DNA from: Saxidomus purpurata
Lineage: Eukaryota > Mollusca > Bivalvia > Venerida > Veneridae
Length of the DNA: 64,000 bases
Assembly: GCA_022818135.1 (NCBI GenBank)
Contig: JAFMSR010000009.1
Location: 22,853,232-22,917,231 of the forward strand
Direction of reading: 5' to 3'
A program made the translations under genes and the position numbers. The notes below the pieces were generated by a model, which saw nothing but the letters and a program-made list of their open reading frames with translations, did no database searches and was not told the DNA's origin. Below are positions 47,026-59,644 of this stretch, piece after piece. The first letter of the stretch is position 1; every line of letters starts with the position of its first letter.

Positions 47026-47157
47026 TTACATTTCTTCACAGCTGGCAGAATCTTTGTTTGTGACAACGCAGGATCCGGTAAAAGAAATCTTAAAGCAGTG
47101 ATACTTTATAAAGCTAGATCGCCCTGCAACATGAACATCTCCATAGACCATGTATAC
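47026..47157 (-). CDS. Candidate terminal exon of an unknown gene
   Basis: After a polypyrimidine tract and acceptor CATCTTCTTCAG, the minus strand is open in phase 0 for 43 residues: VYMVYGDVHVAGRSS, KYHCFKISFTGSCVV, ending CEEM and TAA. The GDVHV ... FKISFTGSCV pattern is faintly like the C2 domain of PTEN/tensin-type phosphatases, but this is a weak impression. No partner exon was found. Confidence 0.3.
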   Translation of the reverse strand, partial: VYMVYGDVHVAGRSSFIKYHCFKISFTGSCVVTNKDSASCEEM

Positions 47158-49653
47158 CTGAAGAAGATGTAAAAAAAATGTCAAATATCTATGTAAAGCA
47201 GTGATAGGCACTTAAATTATAATGTTTCAGTACATTCTACATAAGACCTTGATCATCAAGTAAGGATAGAGACAAAAAGATGTGTTTTGTGTCTCCTTGC
47301 CCAAAAAAAGTTAGGTCGGCGACGGTTGGCAGTTTATTATCATACTTTTTATCTACTGCTTTTTGTGCTCTAAAAAACCTTTTTGATCATTTTTCTATAA
47401 AATAGTTTGAGGTTAACAGTCGGCCTGTAAACCGAAACACACGTATTTCTAGGCCTGAAATAAAATTTTACAAAATTACATTCGACAAGTTTCAAAGATC
47501 CACAAGCTTATATCAGCGTTTTTGAATGAATCAAGCTTTTGGAACAGGGCTTTTAGTGTTATGTTGTAATACTTATAGTTGTGACCACTGTCCGGCCCCA
47601 AAAGTTGACCAATGTTTTAACAGAAAAAGGTTTTAAACAATTTTTAGGCCTTTTCATGGCGGTCAAGAGTGAACATTGTGCCTCTGGAAACCTTAGATTA
47701 TTCTTAGAGAAGGAAAAATGAATAAAGATCTATATAACAGATTAATTCCATAAATGTTTCATGTTACTGCTACCATTCTTTAAGATTCTGTACCCCAGTG
47801 ACTGTCAAGGTGAGTGGGGGTATTTCTATATGGGGGTAGTAATATAATAGATTTTGCTGGCATTGTCTGCAACAGTAATGTTTGATTTATTTCAATTAAA
47901 ATTAAGTAAAAATAAACAGCCAAAAACAGGATAAAGTCCCAAGATCACAGGTTTTACAAGTAGCTCTCATTTTATCAACTTGAAGAAAGATGTCGTAATA
48001 CTAACTGACATAAATTTTCTTTATTAATTTGTTAACGAAAACACACCTAACTTTGCATGTTAAATTTGTAAGTACATAGGGTATTTTTTTACAATGATAT
48101 TGCAACAAATAAGAAAGGCTTTCTGACATCTCTCAAAAGAAATGCATATATTTTATGTTGACATTGTTTAAGAGAGAATATAACATGGTTATTATCCTAT
48201 CAATAAATTTATGTTAGAGGATATCAGTAAATTCAGTGTGATCCTGGGACTTTAAACTTATTTGCAAAATTCTTTTGGATCCTCTATGGAAAAATGGAAT
48301 GGTCCAATTGCATGACATAACTCTGTATCCAGTGGTGGTTGTATTTCCAATCAGAACCCTGGATAAACACATCACTAAGCCTTTATCCCACAGCCTAAAG
48401 AAGCCATATCTGGAGTTGCCACATATATGTAACATATATTTTTATATGGAATTACATATGTATGTGTTTATTTGATATGTTGATGATGAAGAAGATACAA
48501 TGAACATCAATGGATAGTTACCTACTACATGGTACTTGGCAGAAGTTCCAAGAAGATATATGTTGGGTTGACACATTTAACTCATGATACAAGTGGAAAA
48601 GATATGATCATCATTGACAAATGTTGTCAGCTATATAGACTAAGGAAAATGCCTTGTTGTAAATATTGGATTAATGAAATACCAACTATAAAAGATTATG
48701 ATGTACATGGCAACAATATGAAAGAGCTTATACAAAGCAACACTCTATACTTATAAAGGGGGATGTACCCTCACTGAAAATTTAACATGTGAGAGTAGAA
48801 TTGTGTTTCCAAAAACTCAAAAACTAGGAGACTGCAGGATCTAGCTCAGCAGTGGCAGGATTAAGCTATGGTTCTCATGTTTTATGAGTTATTTGGGATT
48901 TAGATAGGTAGAAAGATCTAAAATGATGTATATTTGTTCAAATTTATTTAATCTAGGTATTTTAACATGTTTAAGAAACAATCAGAGATCAGGCACATAT
49001 TTAACATACCGGACAGAGTTCAAGCACCGCCTCAGCCACACTTAAAGGTAAAACGGACCTTAACATATGGATTTCTATAATGGATACAATTTAGGAAACT
49101 CAGCCCAGAGATCTGTCAGAAGTACTCCATGACTACAAACATACAACCAGTCTATTTACATGATTTAGAACAGAATAAATTGACTAAATGATAGATGTTT
49201 ATTATATTCATTTTTTTATTTAGCTTTTGAAATTACAAGCAACACAAACTTATAATAGAGCAGTTCATAAAATAAAACAACTGAAAATTAGGTGTCAGAT
49301 CAGGTGGGAGGTCCACACAAGCACAGTTTTGCCTTCTTAGCCTTTGAAAGCTGACTGATTTTTTAAAATGTATTATATATTTAATACAAAAATGATTATG
49401 GTACTTTTCTAGTGACATATACTAATAAATATTTAAATTTATATAACTAATTGTAAGCTCTTTGCAGAACTTGCTACTTTAAAATTAATGTTATTTATGG
49501 AAGTTAAAAATTTAAAAGTTAAAGTATACTTAGACATGGGGTTTTTGAGAGTCTCTCTAGTAAAAGAACTACCTGTAATACTAAAATAAGATTATCAATC
49601 AAGGGTTCTCGCAAGTCAGATATATATATATATATTCAAAATCTGAAACAGTA
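47158..49653. other. 2.5-kb non-coding stretch
   Basis: No gene is supported. Short open frames at 48214-48756 lack motifs. (AT)n lies at 49620-49634. Confidence 0.35.
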
Positions 49654-50345
49654 CTAGACCCATCACTAAATGTGATTTATACCCCCACAAGACTGCTTTG
49701 TTAACTGAAAAACTAATTAGTGACAAAATTCCTTGCAAACAAAAACTAAAATGGAGTTATAGTTCTTGGAAATAACTATGTAATGAGTCAATACAGAGTA
49801 ATGGTTCTTGTACATTGCACTTCCTTTCATAGTGCATGACCATTGTATGAAGTTGTATTGAATTCCAGTTTAAGTAATGCTTCGGACAAGGGAGAGTAAC
49901 AATGGACAATATTAAAGTATGTACATAGTCACGATAGAGTTATGGTTCTTGTACAATGCACTTCCTTTCATAGTACTTGACCATTGTATGAAGTTGTACA
50001 GAAATCCAACCAGAAGTTTAATTAATGCTCCAGACAAGGGAGAGTAACAATGGACAATAAGTATGTAAATAGTCAAGATAGAGTTATAGTTCTTGTACAA
50101 TGCACTTCATCTCATAGTACTTGACCATTGTATGAAGTTGTACTGAAATCCAACCAGAAGTTTAATTAATGCTCCGTACTTGACCATTGTATTAAATTGT
50201 ATTGAATTCCAACTAGTAGCTTTCAAGTTCAAGTTATGCTCTAGACAGGAAAAATGTCATGGACCGACTGACCACAGGGTGCATGACTCCTATACAATCA
50301 TATTGTACACCCACAAAACTTTGTTTCGCAATTTTGTTTCGCAGA
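49654..50345 (-). mobile_element. Helitron-like non-autonomous element C
   Basis: Minus orientation. The 3' end on plus reads CTAGACCC, then perfect hairpin ATCACTAAATGTGAT, then TTATACCCCCACAAG. About three core units of the same type as element B (GACCATTGTATGAAGTTGTA, GAGAGTAACAATGGACAATA) follow. The 5' end (plus: GACTCCTATACAATCATATT ... CCCACAAAACTTTGTTTCG) is decayed. Confidence 0.7.
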
Positions 50346-50589
50346 TTTACCAGCTGTCTGGCCAGACCAAACCTCAAGGATCCACTGATCATGATCTGCA
50401 TGTTAGATAAAGGGTTGATGTTTCTTTATTTAACTCAAGGTAGTAGGAAGAGGTTTGTAAGCAGAGACCGGCTAAGATTTACTAGTAGGAGATGGTTACT
50501 AGATGATAAAAGATGGAAATCTAATATCCCAATTAGTTTGGGTTCAACAATAGGAACAGAATAATCCTGACCCCCTACAGATCGCAGAA

Positions 50590-51095
50590 TATACCCATTC
50601 AGTGATATTTGTTTAATTATAGCTGAAGAAATGAATTTATTTTTTCTTCTGTTATCAGAGAAGATTTTTAACGTTTTACCTATCTGTTGCCATGTCAACC
50701 AGAGATCTAAATGGAATAATTCTTTGAACACTATTGGTAGAGCTTCATGCAAGGAACAGCCCTGCCAAGTTTTATCAACACTGATTAGAATTAGTGAAGA
50801 CATTAAGGTGCCAGAGTGTAAACGGGGTTAAATATTGCAATTTTTGTTAAATCAAGTGCCATTACTCTGGAAGAACTAATCTGATCAAGTCCATATTTGA
50901 GCTCATCCGTGATCTTATGGTCATACACATTCTCAGTAAATATGATAAGGATTAAAGAAGAAATGAGGGTGCTAGAATGTAAACATAGTTAAGTGTTTCA
51001 TTTTTTGTTAAATCAAAGGCCATAAGTACTCTGGAAGAACTAATCTGATCAAGCCTCTAATTAAACTCATCCGAGATCTTATGGTCATACACATG
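50590..51095 (+). repeat. Tandem-repeat fragment, period about 175 bp
   Basis: Repeated phrases include AGAATTAGTGAAGACATTAA/AGGATTAAAGAAGAAATGAG, CTGGAAGAACTAATCTGATC (50869 and 51041) and GATCTTATGGTCATACACAT. It is probably another repeat-cored element with unclear ends. Confidence 0.65.
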
Positions 51096-51182
51096 AACAC
51101 CAATACTTATATATGAATTCTTGTAAATTGTAAATAAGTATTGGTATTCATATATCAAGAATATTATATATTAATGATAGTT

Positions 51183-51352
51183 CCTTTACATATGCCCAGT
51201 GTTTAGCACGGATACACAGTCATGAGACTACCACTGGGTTTCTAACCTAGATTGGTGGGAAAATGTTTCCAGTGCCCCAGCCAGGATTCGAACCACGGAC
51301 CTCCGGGTTGGTAGTCCAGAGCGCTAACCACTTGACCACCACCCCATCCTAA
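51183..51352 (-). mobile_element. tRNA-derived SINE (family A)
   Basis: The reverse complement reads GGTGGTGGTCAAGTGGTTAG, CTCTGGACTACCAACCC and GTGGTTCGAATCCTGGC, followed by the shared body word CCCACCAATCTA (as at 11112). Confidence 0.8.
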
Positions 51353-51599
51353 TTTTGGTTTAAAATTTCCATTGGTGTCATTATTATCTTATTACAATTA
51401 AGCTTTAATTTCACTAGATTCACCAAAAGGCAAAAAGAACAGACCTTAGCTGTGTATGCTCAACATACGTGTACGTGTAACATATTTCCTTGGCATTTAA
51501 ATACAGATTGAACCACACTGTTGGCTGTGATGAGTGATGATGCTGTCCACTAGCCTCACAAGAGTAATGGAATTTTCAATGCTCACTGAACATCATGGT

Positions 51600-51702
51600 T
51601 TAACTGAAAAATGAATGAAGAATCAATCAACCAATCAATCAATCATTCTATTGATCAATCATTCTATCAATCAATCAATCATTCTATCTATCTATCAAAA
51701 CA
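51600..51702. repeat. (CAAT)n / (CTAT)n simple repeat
   Basis: Alternating AATCAATCAATC, ATTCTAT and CTATCTATC runs. Confidence 0.9.
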
Positions 51703-52715
51703 TTAACAGAGACATTAGTATTGTTTAATGTACAGAAACAGAGCTTAAAAGGCTAAAGTATGGTAAACGATAAAGCTTTGTTGAAATTGTGCACACCTTT
51801 CACTGAAATGTGGTTTTTACCTTAGAATTAATTATCTATCCCAATGAAGTTCTATAAAAAACTTCCTTACTAAAGTATATAACTCAGGCTCACTATTATC
51901 CCTCTATAAGTGAAGAGTTTGTTTATTATTGTCAGTGTCATGCACCCATATTAATAGAGCCATCCTGGGTTCTGTCTAATGAGACTCCTTTTCTGAGCAG
52001 CTTTAAAGATGAAAAAACTAAAATTTTCAAAAATGACAAACTTAATACATTGTACACAACATTATTAAATAACTAAAGGCTAGAGTAGAATCAACAATAG
52101 AAGTAAAAATCTAGGTAGGAATTTGCAAAAATCAATTAATAAGTGAAAATGCTGGTTTTACAGCACCGCTACTATATTATATGAATTATATTAGAATTTC
52201 AAAAGCATTTGCAATGCTTTATCATTTGATAGCGTATTATTTCAAATCTACAGATAGAGTCTTTACAGGAATTTATACTGGAACCTTTTATATGACTATA
52301 TATGTTCTAAAATATGTTATTTTCATACAGAATATATAAACTTTATTTTTTTACCAAAATCTGAGAGCGAGCAGCTTTAAAGACATGCTCTCCCTATAAT
52401 TAAGTGGTGTCGAACTATATAACTTCGAAAGTATAAATAATCATGATTATTCTAAGAATTTTTACAAGTATTGTACATGTCATTATCGTGTCGTTATTGG
52501 TAAAATCAATGTTTTAATTTATGTTGTGGTACCGTAAAACATTCAGTATACAATGTCATGTAGTATGTAAAGTTGTTGTTGTACAATTAATGGGTGGATA
52601 GTGATTTATTACAAAAAGCCTATACATTGTATGTACATGTACGTTGATATTTTGTGCTTTAATGAAGCATTTTTTCGATATATGTTAATTAATTTTTCTT
52701 TCAAATTGCATTTAT
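51703..52715. other. AT-rich non-coding stretch
   Basis: No gene is supported. Confidence 0.3.
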
Positions 52716-52721
52716 TAATTC

Positions 52722-52890
52722 AAAGTTCCGCTCATCCCGGAGGTTGCAGGTTCGAGCCCCATCAAGGTCACGACCGTACCTCCTCATGTGACACCAGTAC
52801 TGGTTGTTCCAAGAAGCGAAATCGAGAGTGACTCGATAAGCTCAAAGCTTTCTTCACAATCGAGCTAAAATAAATTAGTATAAACTAACT
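52722..52890 (+). mobile_element. tRNA-derived SINE (family B)
   Basis: B-box GCAGGTTCGAGCCCCATC, AAGGTCACGACCGTACCTCC, ACACCAGTACTGG, TCGAGAGTGACTCGATAAGC and tail AAAATAAATTAGTATA. It corresponds to the minus-strand copy at 21725-21905. Confidence 0.75.
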
Positions 52891-54165
52891 AATAAAGTTG
52901 GACTCAAATACCAGCACTGAGTTTGTTGATTGAAGATACGAACTTCCATCATAATGAATGCCAATTAATCTTTGAAATTTTATCAAATATTCTAGACGAG
53001 GAGGTAGGGTGTGGGGTTGTCATTACTTTTAGTATTTAAGCAGATGTTGAGTATTTAAGTATCGCAGTTGGAATAGTACACGTACACGGCTTTTTTTACC
53101 AGAGTTCTGCAATGCGAATAAATTGATGCTTCAATTGAAAGGTTATCCGTGTTCACAGCCATAAGATTCATTAATCTTGCCCCACTAGTGTGTTCAGAGG
53201 AAATTAAATGGTGGACGGACATACATGTATAGATGCATGTACATATACACTACATAGAATGAAAGTGAATGTAACATTGTACCAAGAAGACAGAACGTAT
53301 CAAGAAAAGGTTGAAAATAATATTAAAGCTTCATGATCAATCTAAATGTTGCTGATTGAAAAAAAATGCTTTAAACAATAATGTCAGAACTAAATATTAT
53401 TTACTGTAAAACAATGCTGACATACTGCATGACATTACCATGGTTACTGTCTTATGATCATTGAAGTTTATAATATTTATACTGCTCTGTATCACACATA
53501 ATAATTATGCAGTTGTTCTTTTGAGTTTAGAAGCAATTTTAGGATTTAATAATGTAGAAATAAAGCCCATTACGTTGGTATATATCATGTATATTAGTGC
53601 CTAAGATCTACTGTACTTGATATAGTAACATTGTGATTGTGGGACTTTTGTTAAAATGTTTGTAAACATTATTGTACACAATACATCCCAACTTGAATTA
53701 ACAGTCACCTGTCATTAGTGGTAACCTGCGGACAACAGCCAGTCTGAATTCTCCCAGTCAAAATTTGCTCTAAAAAAGGCTGGGAACAGCGGTCACCTGC
53801 CCTCGGCAGTCAGCAGCCATAATACAATGAGAAAGCATCCCATTATCGGGTCTGTGATGTAAACATCGGCCACTGAAATTTTCGCAGCCGGTGGAATCAA
53901 AGCATTTTGTTTCTTGTAAAGTTGTTTGCACCCCAAACGACGGGCGCAATAATCAAAGATGATTTTAATAATGAATATGATGAAAAAAGGTGCTAACATT
54001 AAATTGCCACCTTCACATCTGAAGCACACACATGAAATTAACCCGTTCAAATACTCCGGTAATTGCCAAAATTGGCTCTTTTAATTGTTTATTTGATGCA
54101 GAACATCTTTGCAATATAGAGTGTATGCACATCAATTTGTATACTGTATGCGGTTACTTGAGTGT
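52891..54165. other. Non-coding stretch
   Basis: No gene is supported. A minus-strand open frame at 53793-54050 lacks recognisable features beyond a hydrophobic run. Confidence 0.3.
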
Positions 54166-54222
54166 CTTTAGGCAGGACACTTAAGTCCACATTCTTTAGG
54201 CAGGACACTTAAGTCCACATTC
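54166..54222. repeat. 28-bp tandem duplication
   Basis: CTTTAGGCAGGACACTTAAG followed by TCCACATT occurs twice in succession (54166 and 54194). Confidence 0.85.
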
Positions 54223-54333
54223 TCGCTCTATCATAGAAGTATTCTATATATATGCGTGCATGATAATATTTCCAGTTCCTCGCAATAATGTGTAAATCGT
54301 TTATTTCCGCACATAAGATACATGTGAGGTGGT

Positions 54334-54520
54334 ACGCATCCGTGGTCCAGTGGTAAGAGCCACTGACTTGAACTCACTATAACCTTACATAGACTGACAG
54401 TCATGGGTTCGACCCTGCTACCGACCATGTAAGAAAAGTAGTACTGCATGGAGTAGTAAGGTAAACTGCCCGCCTGAAAGAATGACCAAAATACGGCTGG
54501 AAGTTAGGCGTGATTTTCTA
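54334..54520 (+). mobile_element. tRNA-derived SINE (family C)
   Basis: A-box GTGGTCCAGTGGTAAGAGCC, B-box GTCATGGGTTCGACCCTGC, body AACTGCCCGCC and GAATGACCAAAATACGG. Second copy of the SINE at 33607-33835. Confidence 0.75.
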
Positions 54521-55450
54521 CTTGACTTGTAAGTCAGTTCAACTCAACTTCAACTGTCATTCAAACGACTAAATAGCAGCAAGATGCCACCACACACATA
54601 ATACGCCATCAAATAAAAAAGCGCTGCAAAATCTTTTGAAATTTTCAAAAAATATATAGTTGTAGGGGTGCCATAAAACCAGCATTTTCAATCAATATTT
54701 GCAAATTCCTCCATAGATTTTAACTTCTATTGCAGACTAAATAGCTAAGCCTTAGGCCTTGTGGTTTTGGAGAAGATTTTCCTATGTCAGTCTATATAGA
54801 AACCATGGCAGTGACAGCTGGGTGTGGTCAATTTTGACCCAAGGGTCAAAATTTGAACAAACTTGGTAGAGGTCCACTAAACAATGTTACAAACATATTA
54901 ATGTTTTCCTATAAAAGTCTATGGAAAACAAATGACCCCAAGGCGGGGCCAATATTGACCACAGGGCAAGATTTGAACAATATTGTTTAGCTCTATACTA
55001 GGCAATGCTACTTGACAAGTATTTAAGATCTGGGCTTTGAGGTTTCAGAGTAGAAATTTTCTTTCTTGAGCCTATGTAAAATCAGGTGATCGCTTGGGGC
55101 TGTGTCAATTTTGACCCGGGGGTCATGAGTTGAACACATTTGGTAGAGGTCCACTAGGAAATGAATGCTACATGCAAAAACATTAAGATTTTGCCATTGC
55201 GGTTTCACAGGAGTATATTTATAGAGATGTAAAATCAAAAGACCCCCAGGGTGTGGTCAATTTTTACCCAGGGTTAATTAGAACAATCTTGGTAGGGGTC
55301 AACTAGGCAATGCTACATCCCAAATATCTAAAATGATCTAAGCTCTAGGCCTTGTGGTTTCAGAGAAGACTTTTTAAAAAATAAATGACCCCTAGCCATG
55401 GTCAAATTAAAAAATTGACCCTGGGGTCATGATTAGAACAATCTTGGTAC

Positions 55451-55887
55451 TGGCCCCAATTTCACGAAAATACTTAAGTAAATACTTAGTAACATGCTTA
55501 ACTTATTTCAACACTTATCAGCCCCTTGCATGTATATTCATTTAAAGAATTAAACTTTTTCAGAATCGTATTTACCCATTTATCATAATTATATATACAT
55601 TTTTTAGTATTTGTGCAGAAAATGTTGTTTTTAGCAAGTAATTTACACTAAGTAAATTCTTAAGATTCTTAAAATTCTTAACTTGTACTCAAATGAATTT
55701 TTGCTCAATCTGACTTGCATTTAGTATTATATAATATTTTTGTTCTTTCAGCATGTTAATTTCATTAAAAAATATACTATTGTTTCAAATGACAACAAGA
55801 AACATTATTATTTTTAGTGACATTTAAACTTCGAAATAACTTACTTAGCTAAGCAATTACTTAAGTATTTTCGTGAAATCGGGGCCA
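55451..55887. mobile_element. MITE with TGGCCCC terminal inverted repeats
   Basis: The left end TGGCCCCAATTTCACGAAAA and the complement of the right end TGGCCCCGATTTCACGAAAA differ at one position, and the match continues into TACTTAAGTA. 437 bp, AT-rich, no coding sequence. It is inserted in a repeat unit (TTGGTA ... GGTCCACTAG). Confidence 0.85.
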
Positions 55888-55901
55888 GGTCCACTAGACA
55901 A

Positions 55902-56209
55902 GGCCAAAAAAATTAATGTCTGTTTCGGGCAACCCGACCCTCCCTAGCGAAACCCCCCAACCCTAGTGTTTTTTTTTCAAAAAAAAAAAATTGAAAACAA
56001 AAAAATTTGAAATGTTTTGTTTGTTTGTTTTAATGTGTCCCTACCCTACCTAGCATTCTTGGGACATTTGCCCTAAACACAGATTGTTTTTTTCCATCTT
56101 ATAGAAATCTAACATTTTTTTAGATTTAAAAAAAACAAACTTTCCCCTACCCTACCTAGAATTTTTGGAACTGTTGACCTAAACACAGATATTAATTTTT
56201 TTTTTGGCC
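55902..56209. mobile_element. MITE with GGCCAAAAAAA ends and a 3-bp target duplication
   Basis: The left end GGCCAAAAAAATTAATGTCT matches the complement of the right end GGCCAAAAAAAAAATTAATATCT apart from A-run length and one substitution. The flanks are CAA on both sides, and removing the insert restores the host repeat word ACTAGACAATGCTACAT. The interior has two copies of a CCCTACCCTACCTAG block. Confidence 0.8.
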
Positions 56210-56509
56210 CAATGCTACATATTATGTACATGCAAAATACGTAAAGCTCTTTGGAGAATTGTTTTTTAAACTTTTTTTTGCAATAACAACCATTGAACAT
56301 GTTGAATGGAGTTCCTTGAACAATTTGCTACATGCAAAGAATATATCTGCCAAGTTTCATCAACATTAGCCAAGACTTAGTGTATTCAGAAAAGACGTCA
56401 TTTGAAGAATATATATGTGAGCGACGGACAGACGCCAGACATCTTACCATCCTAAAGGCTCACCATATGCACTTCATGCTCAGCCTCAGGTGAGCTAAAA
56501 TGCAAAATA

Positions 56510-57030
56510 TCATAAAATAATAACATGAAAAGTGAAAATAAAAAGTGCTGGGTCTTATTTATAGGACTAAGAGCGGACAAGTTTTCCCAATTTCAGGCCC
56601 CTGTGACCTTGACCTTTAACTTTATGACCCCAAATTATAATATGCACAACTACACTTCATACTAATGCTTCCTTGGTGGTTTGATAAAAATCCATCAAAA
56701 AAAAAAATTGCGGACAGATTTTGGAGGTGAAAACCAGAAAAAAAGTTTTTTTCAAGTTTCAGGCCCCTATGACTTTGGCCCTTTGACTGAATCACCTTTA
56801 ATTGTAATATACAACTAGTCTTTATACCGTTGCTTCCCTGAAAATTCATGAATTCATCAGTGTTCATATATTCTACATGTCTCCCCTTCCTTACCATTAG
56901 AAAACAATTTTTGACAACTGATTTAGGACAAGTGGCATTGAATATTTTGTTGAAATAGATTCTTCTCTTTCTTTAAATATTGGCATATATCCGTACGTAC
57001 GGACAGACTGACAGACGTGTAACGGAGATA
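56510..57030 (+). repeat. Degenerate tandem-repeat fragment
   Basis: Two units share TTTCAGGCCCCTRTGAC, then CCTTTRACT and an ATAATATACAACTA-like segment, ending in GACAGACTGACAGACG. It resembles the other repeat-cored elements. Confidence 0.55.
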
Positions 57031-57409
57031 TAAACATTGATACGATTGCAACATTGTCATTGATATCGTGCAGTGTGCACTTTTATTCCAGAATCCTGAT
57101 TAAAAGTTTTTTAAAGAAATAATCTAACCGTCGTGAGACGTAAATTAGTTCTAGATCTACAGTACTGTATAAATAATTTGACCACTGAATCTTAAATAGA
57201 ATCTAGACATAATAAAACAATAAAATAAATAAAACTTACCTGCAAACTATATTCGTGTTAATTAATCCATCCTAAATCCATTCCAGAATAGTTTATCATT
57301 CACTGACTTGTTTACATTGTTATCTATTAATTATGTACACATATGCCGCGTGTATTAGGGTTATTGTAGTATTCATATATATGGAAATAAATCAAAAAAT
57401 ACTTCAAAA

Positions 57410-58135
57410 GGACGCTTCAGTGGAGGTATTTCAGTTTATTTCAAAGAAAACATTAAAAGATTTATTTCAGTCGTTGAACAAAATCAGAATGGTATTATAT
57501 GGTTAAAAATTTCGTCAGAACTATTTGCTCATAATCATAACGTTTATATTTGTCATACATATTCTCCACCAAGTGACTCTAGAGTTTTTAGGGGTACTGA
57601 TTTCGACTTTTTTGAACAGGTTGAGCAAGACATTTTAAAATACAACAGTCTAGGAAACATTTATGTCACAGGGGACCTTAACAGTAGAGTCTCCAATTTG
57701 GAAGATTTTATCCTTTATGATAAATACTTAGACATAAATTTAGAGTATTTAGATCCTAATATTAGTATTACTGCACGTGTAAATAAAGATACAGTTATTG
57801 ACCAAAATGGGAGACGTTTACTGGAGTTATGTCAATCATCTACCGGCTTATTAATTGCAAATGGCCGTTTATTGAGTGAATCGGGTAATATTACATACTG
57901 TTCTCATCGCGGTTCAAGCACCGTAGACTATTTGTTATTGAATTTTACAGACTTCGAAACTATTGTTAGCTTTTCGGTTGCAGACGTAAACGAGTTCTCG
58001 GACCATGCGCCAATCCTGTTTACACTATCGCTGGGCGGTTTAGAAAAATCACAGGCTGAGATTAATTCATCCGTGAATACGGAAACAGTTTGTCCCGATC
58101 GAAAAATTATTTGGGAAAATGAAAAGGTCCCATAG
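57410..58135 (+). pseudogene. LINE ORF2, endonuclease domain
   Basis: The open frame encodes GRFSGGISVYFKENIKRF, VYICHTYSPPSDSRVF, YVTGDLNSR (GD-x-N motif), CSHRGSSTVDYLLL and FSDHAPI (SDH motif): an APE-like endonuclease that nicks target DNA. The frame extends upstream of the first ATG (57698), possibly to about 57362. It ends at an in-frame TAG (58133-58135); the same frame continues into the RT region, so the stop is a point lesion. Confidence 0.85.
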
Positions 58136-59644
58136 TTTCGAACAAAACTTTCAGGTAAACGCGATTCTTTGAATCATTTACAGGATAATTTATCGCACGT
58201 GTCACTGGATGAAACGATAGATAAATTCACAAATCTGATGTATGATTGCGCGTTTGATATATTTGGGAAAACTTTTAAACATAACAGTCCCATAACATGC
58301 AATAAAAAAGTGAGCAGCGAGTGGTTTGACAACGACTGTTTTACATCAAAAGCAGAATTTAAAAAGGCAAGGAATGTTTTTAATAGAAATAAAACCGACA
58401 CGAATAGACTTTTATTTACGCGCGCGAGAACTAAATATAACAAAATAAAGAAAAAAGCACTAGATAAGCATAAAATAAAGGAAGGAAAGCGATTAAATGA
58501 ACTGGCAAAGTCACAGCCCAGGCAGTTCTGGAAGAAAATTAAGAAATATTCCAAAAAATGCCAGTCGAAAGCGGAATCTCTTACTCTTGGTAGTTTATTC
58601 GATCATTTTAAAGGCATGTTCGGTCAAGACTCAACGCATACCCAAACCGGGGATCCACATCTTTATAATAATCAAGCAGATTCTGACTTAGATTGTGATA
58701 TTACGAACGAAGAACTTATATCAGCGATTTTTTCACAAAACAATAATAAGACTCCGGGTGTTGATAATTTAACAAGCGAAATATTTAAAGCAAGTTATGA
58801 CATTATTTCACCTTTTTTGATGAAGCTGTATAATAAAATGTTCTCGACTGGGGAGTACCCCAGTTCATGGGGCGAGGGCATTATTGCCCCTATATATAAA
58901 AAGGGCGATATAAATGACGCTAAGAACTACCGAGGTATAACTTTAATCAATATTCTGGCAAAAATTTACTCACAAATTCTTCTGAATCGACTAACGAAAT
59001 GGTCAGAAAGATATGAAAAACTTGATAATAAACAATTTGGCTTTCAAAAAGGAAAATCTATTATAGACTGCATTTTTATTTTGCACTCAATTATAAGTAA
59101 AGCCCTTAATTCCGGTCAAAAGGTATACTGTATCTTCATTGATTATATGCAGTGTTTTGACAGAATTGATAGAACACTTCTTTTTCAAAAATTATTGAAA
59201 GAAAATGTTAGTTGTAAATTAGTTAGCGCATTAATATCAATGTATACGGTAGTTAAATCGTGTGTGAGGTTTAACTCACAAACGTCTGAATTCTTCAGCT
59301 CTAACATAGGTTTGAAACAAGGGGATCCGAGTTCTCCTCTCCTTTTTATGTTTTTCGTGAATGATTTATCACAAAATATCAACACAAACATTGCAGACAT
59401 TTTTACTTTCAACGAAATCAAGTACTTCCTTTTATTATACGCAGACGACCAGGTACTCTTTGCAAAATCACCGGAAGCTTTACAATCGATGATAAATGAC
59501 CTTGTCAAATATTGCCGCCAATGGGGATTAAAAATTAATACCTTAAGAACTAAAGCAATGATTTTTGAAAAAGGTCGGTATACTCATCATACTTTTTATA
59601 TTGATGATGTCCCAACTGAACCCGTAAACTCATTTAAATTTTAA
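58136..59644 (+). pseudogene. LINE ORF2, reverse transcriptase domain
   Basis: In frame with the endonuclease. Counting from 58169: the charged linker is at residues 1-180, NNKTPGVDNLTSEIF starts near 190, GIIAPIYKKGD and NYRGITLINILAKIY near 235-265, FGFQKGKS near 290, CIFIDYMQCFD (catalytic Asp 325), GLKQGDPSSPLLF near 385 and LLYADDQVLF (catalytic YADD 424-427). It ends at a TAA created by a 7-bp duplication (TTTAAAT). Catalytic residues are intact. Like other LINE polymerases it would copy its own RNA at the nicked target. Confidence 0.9.

Larger units (their letters stand above)
54660..56500 (+). mobile_element. Repeat-cored element interrupted by two MITEs
   Basis: Degenerate tandem units contain GGTCAATTTTGACCC, GATTTGAACA/GAGTTGAACAC, TTGGTAGAGGTCCACTA and GGCCTTGTGGTTTCAGA at roughly 100-170 bp spacing (54820-55450). 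The series resumes at 56207 (CAATGCTACAT) and ends CAGCCTCAGGTGAGCTAAAA near 56500. The gap is filled by the two inserted elements. No coding capacity. The 5' boundary is uncertain. Confidence 0.65.

Noticed and set aside
47280..49640. Host gene in the 47-49.6 kb stretch
   Set aside because: Open frames are short, AT-rich and without splice-phase continuity or recognisable domains.
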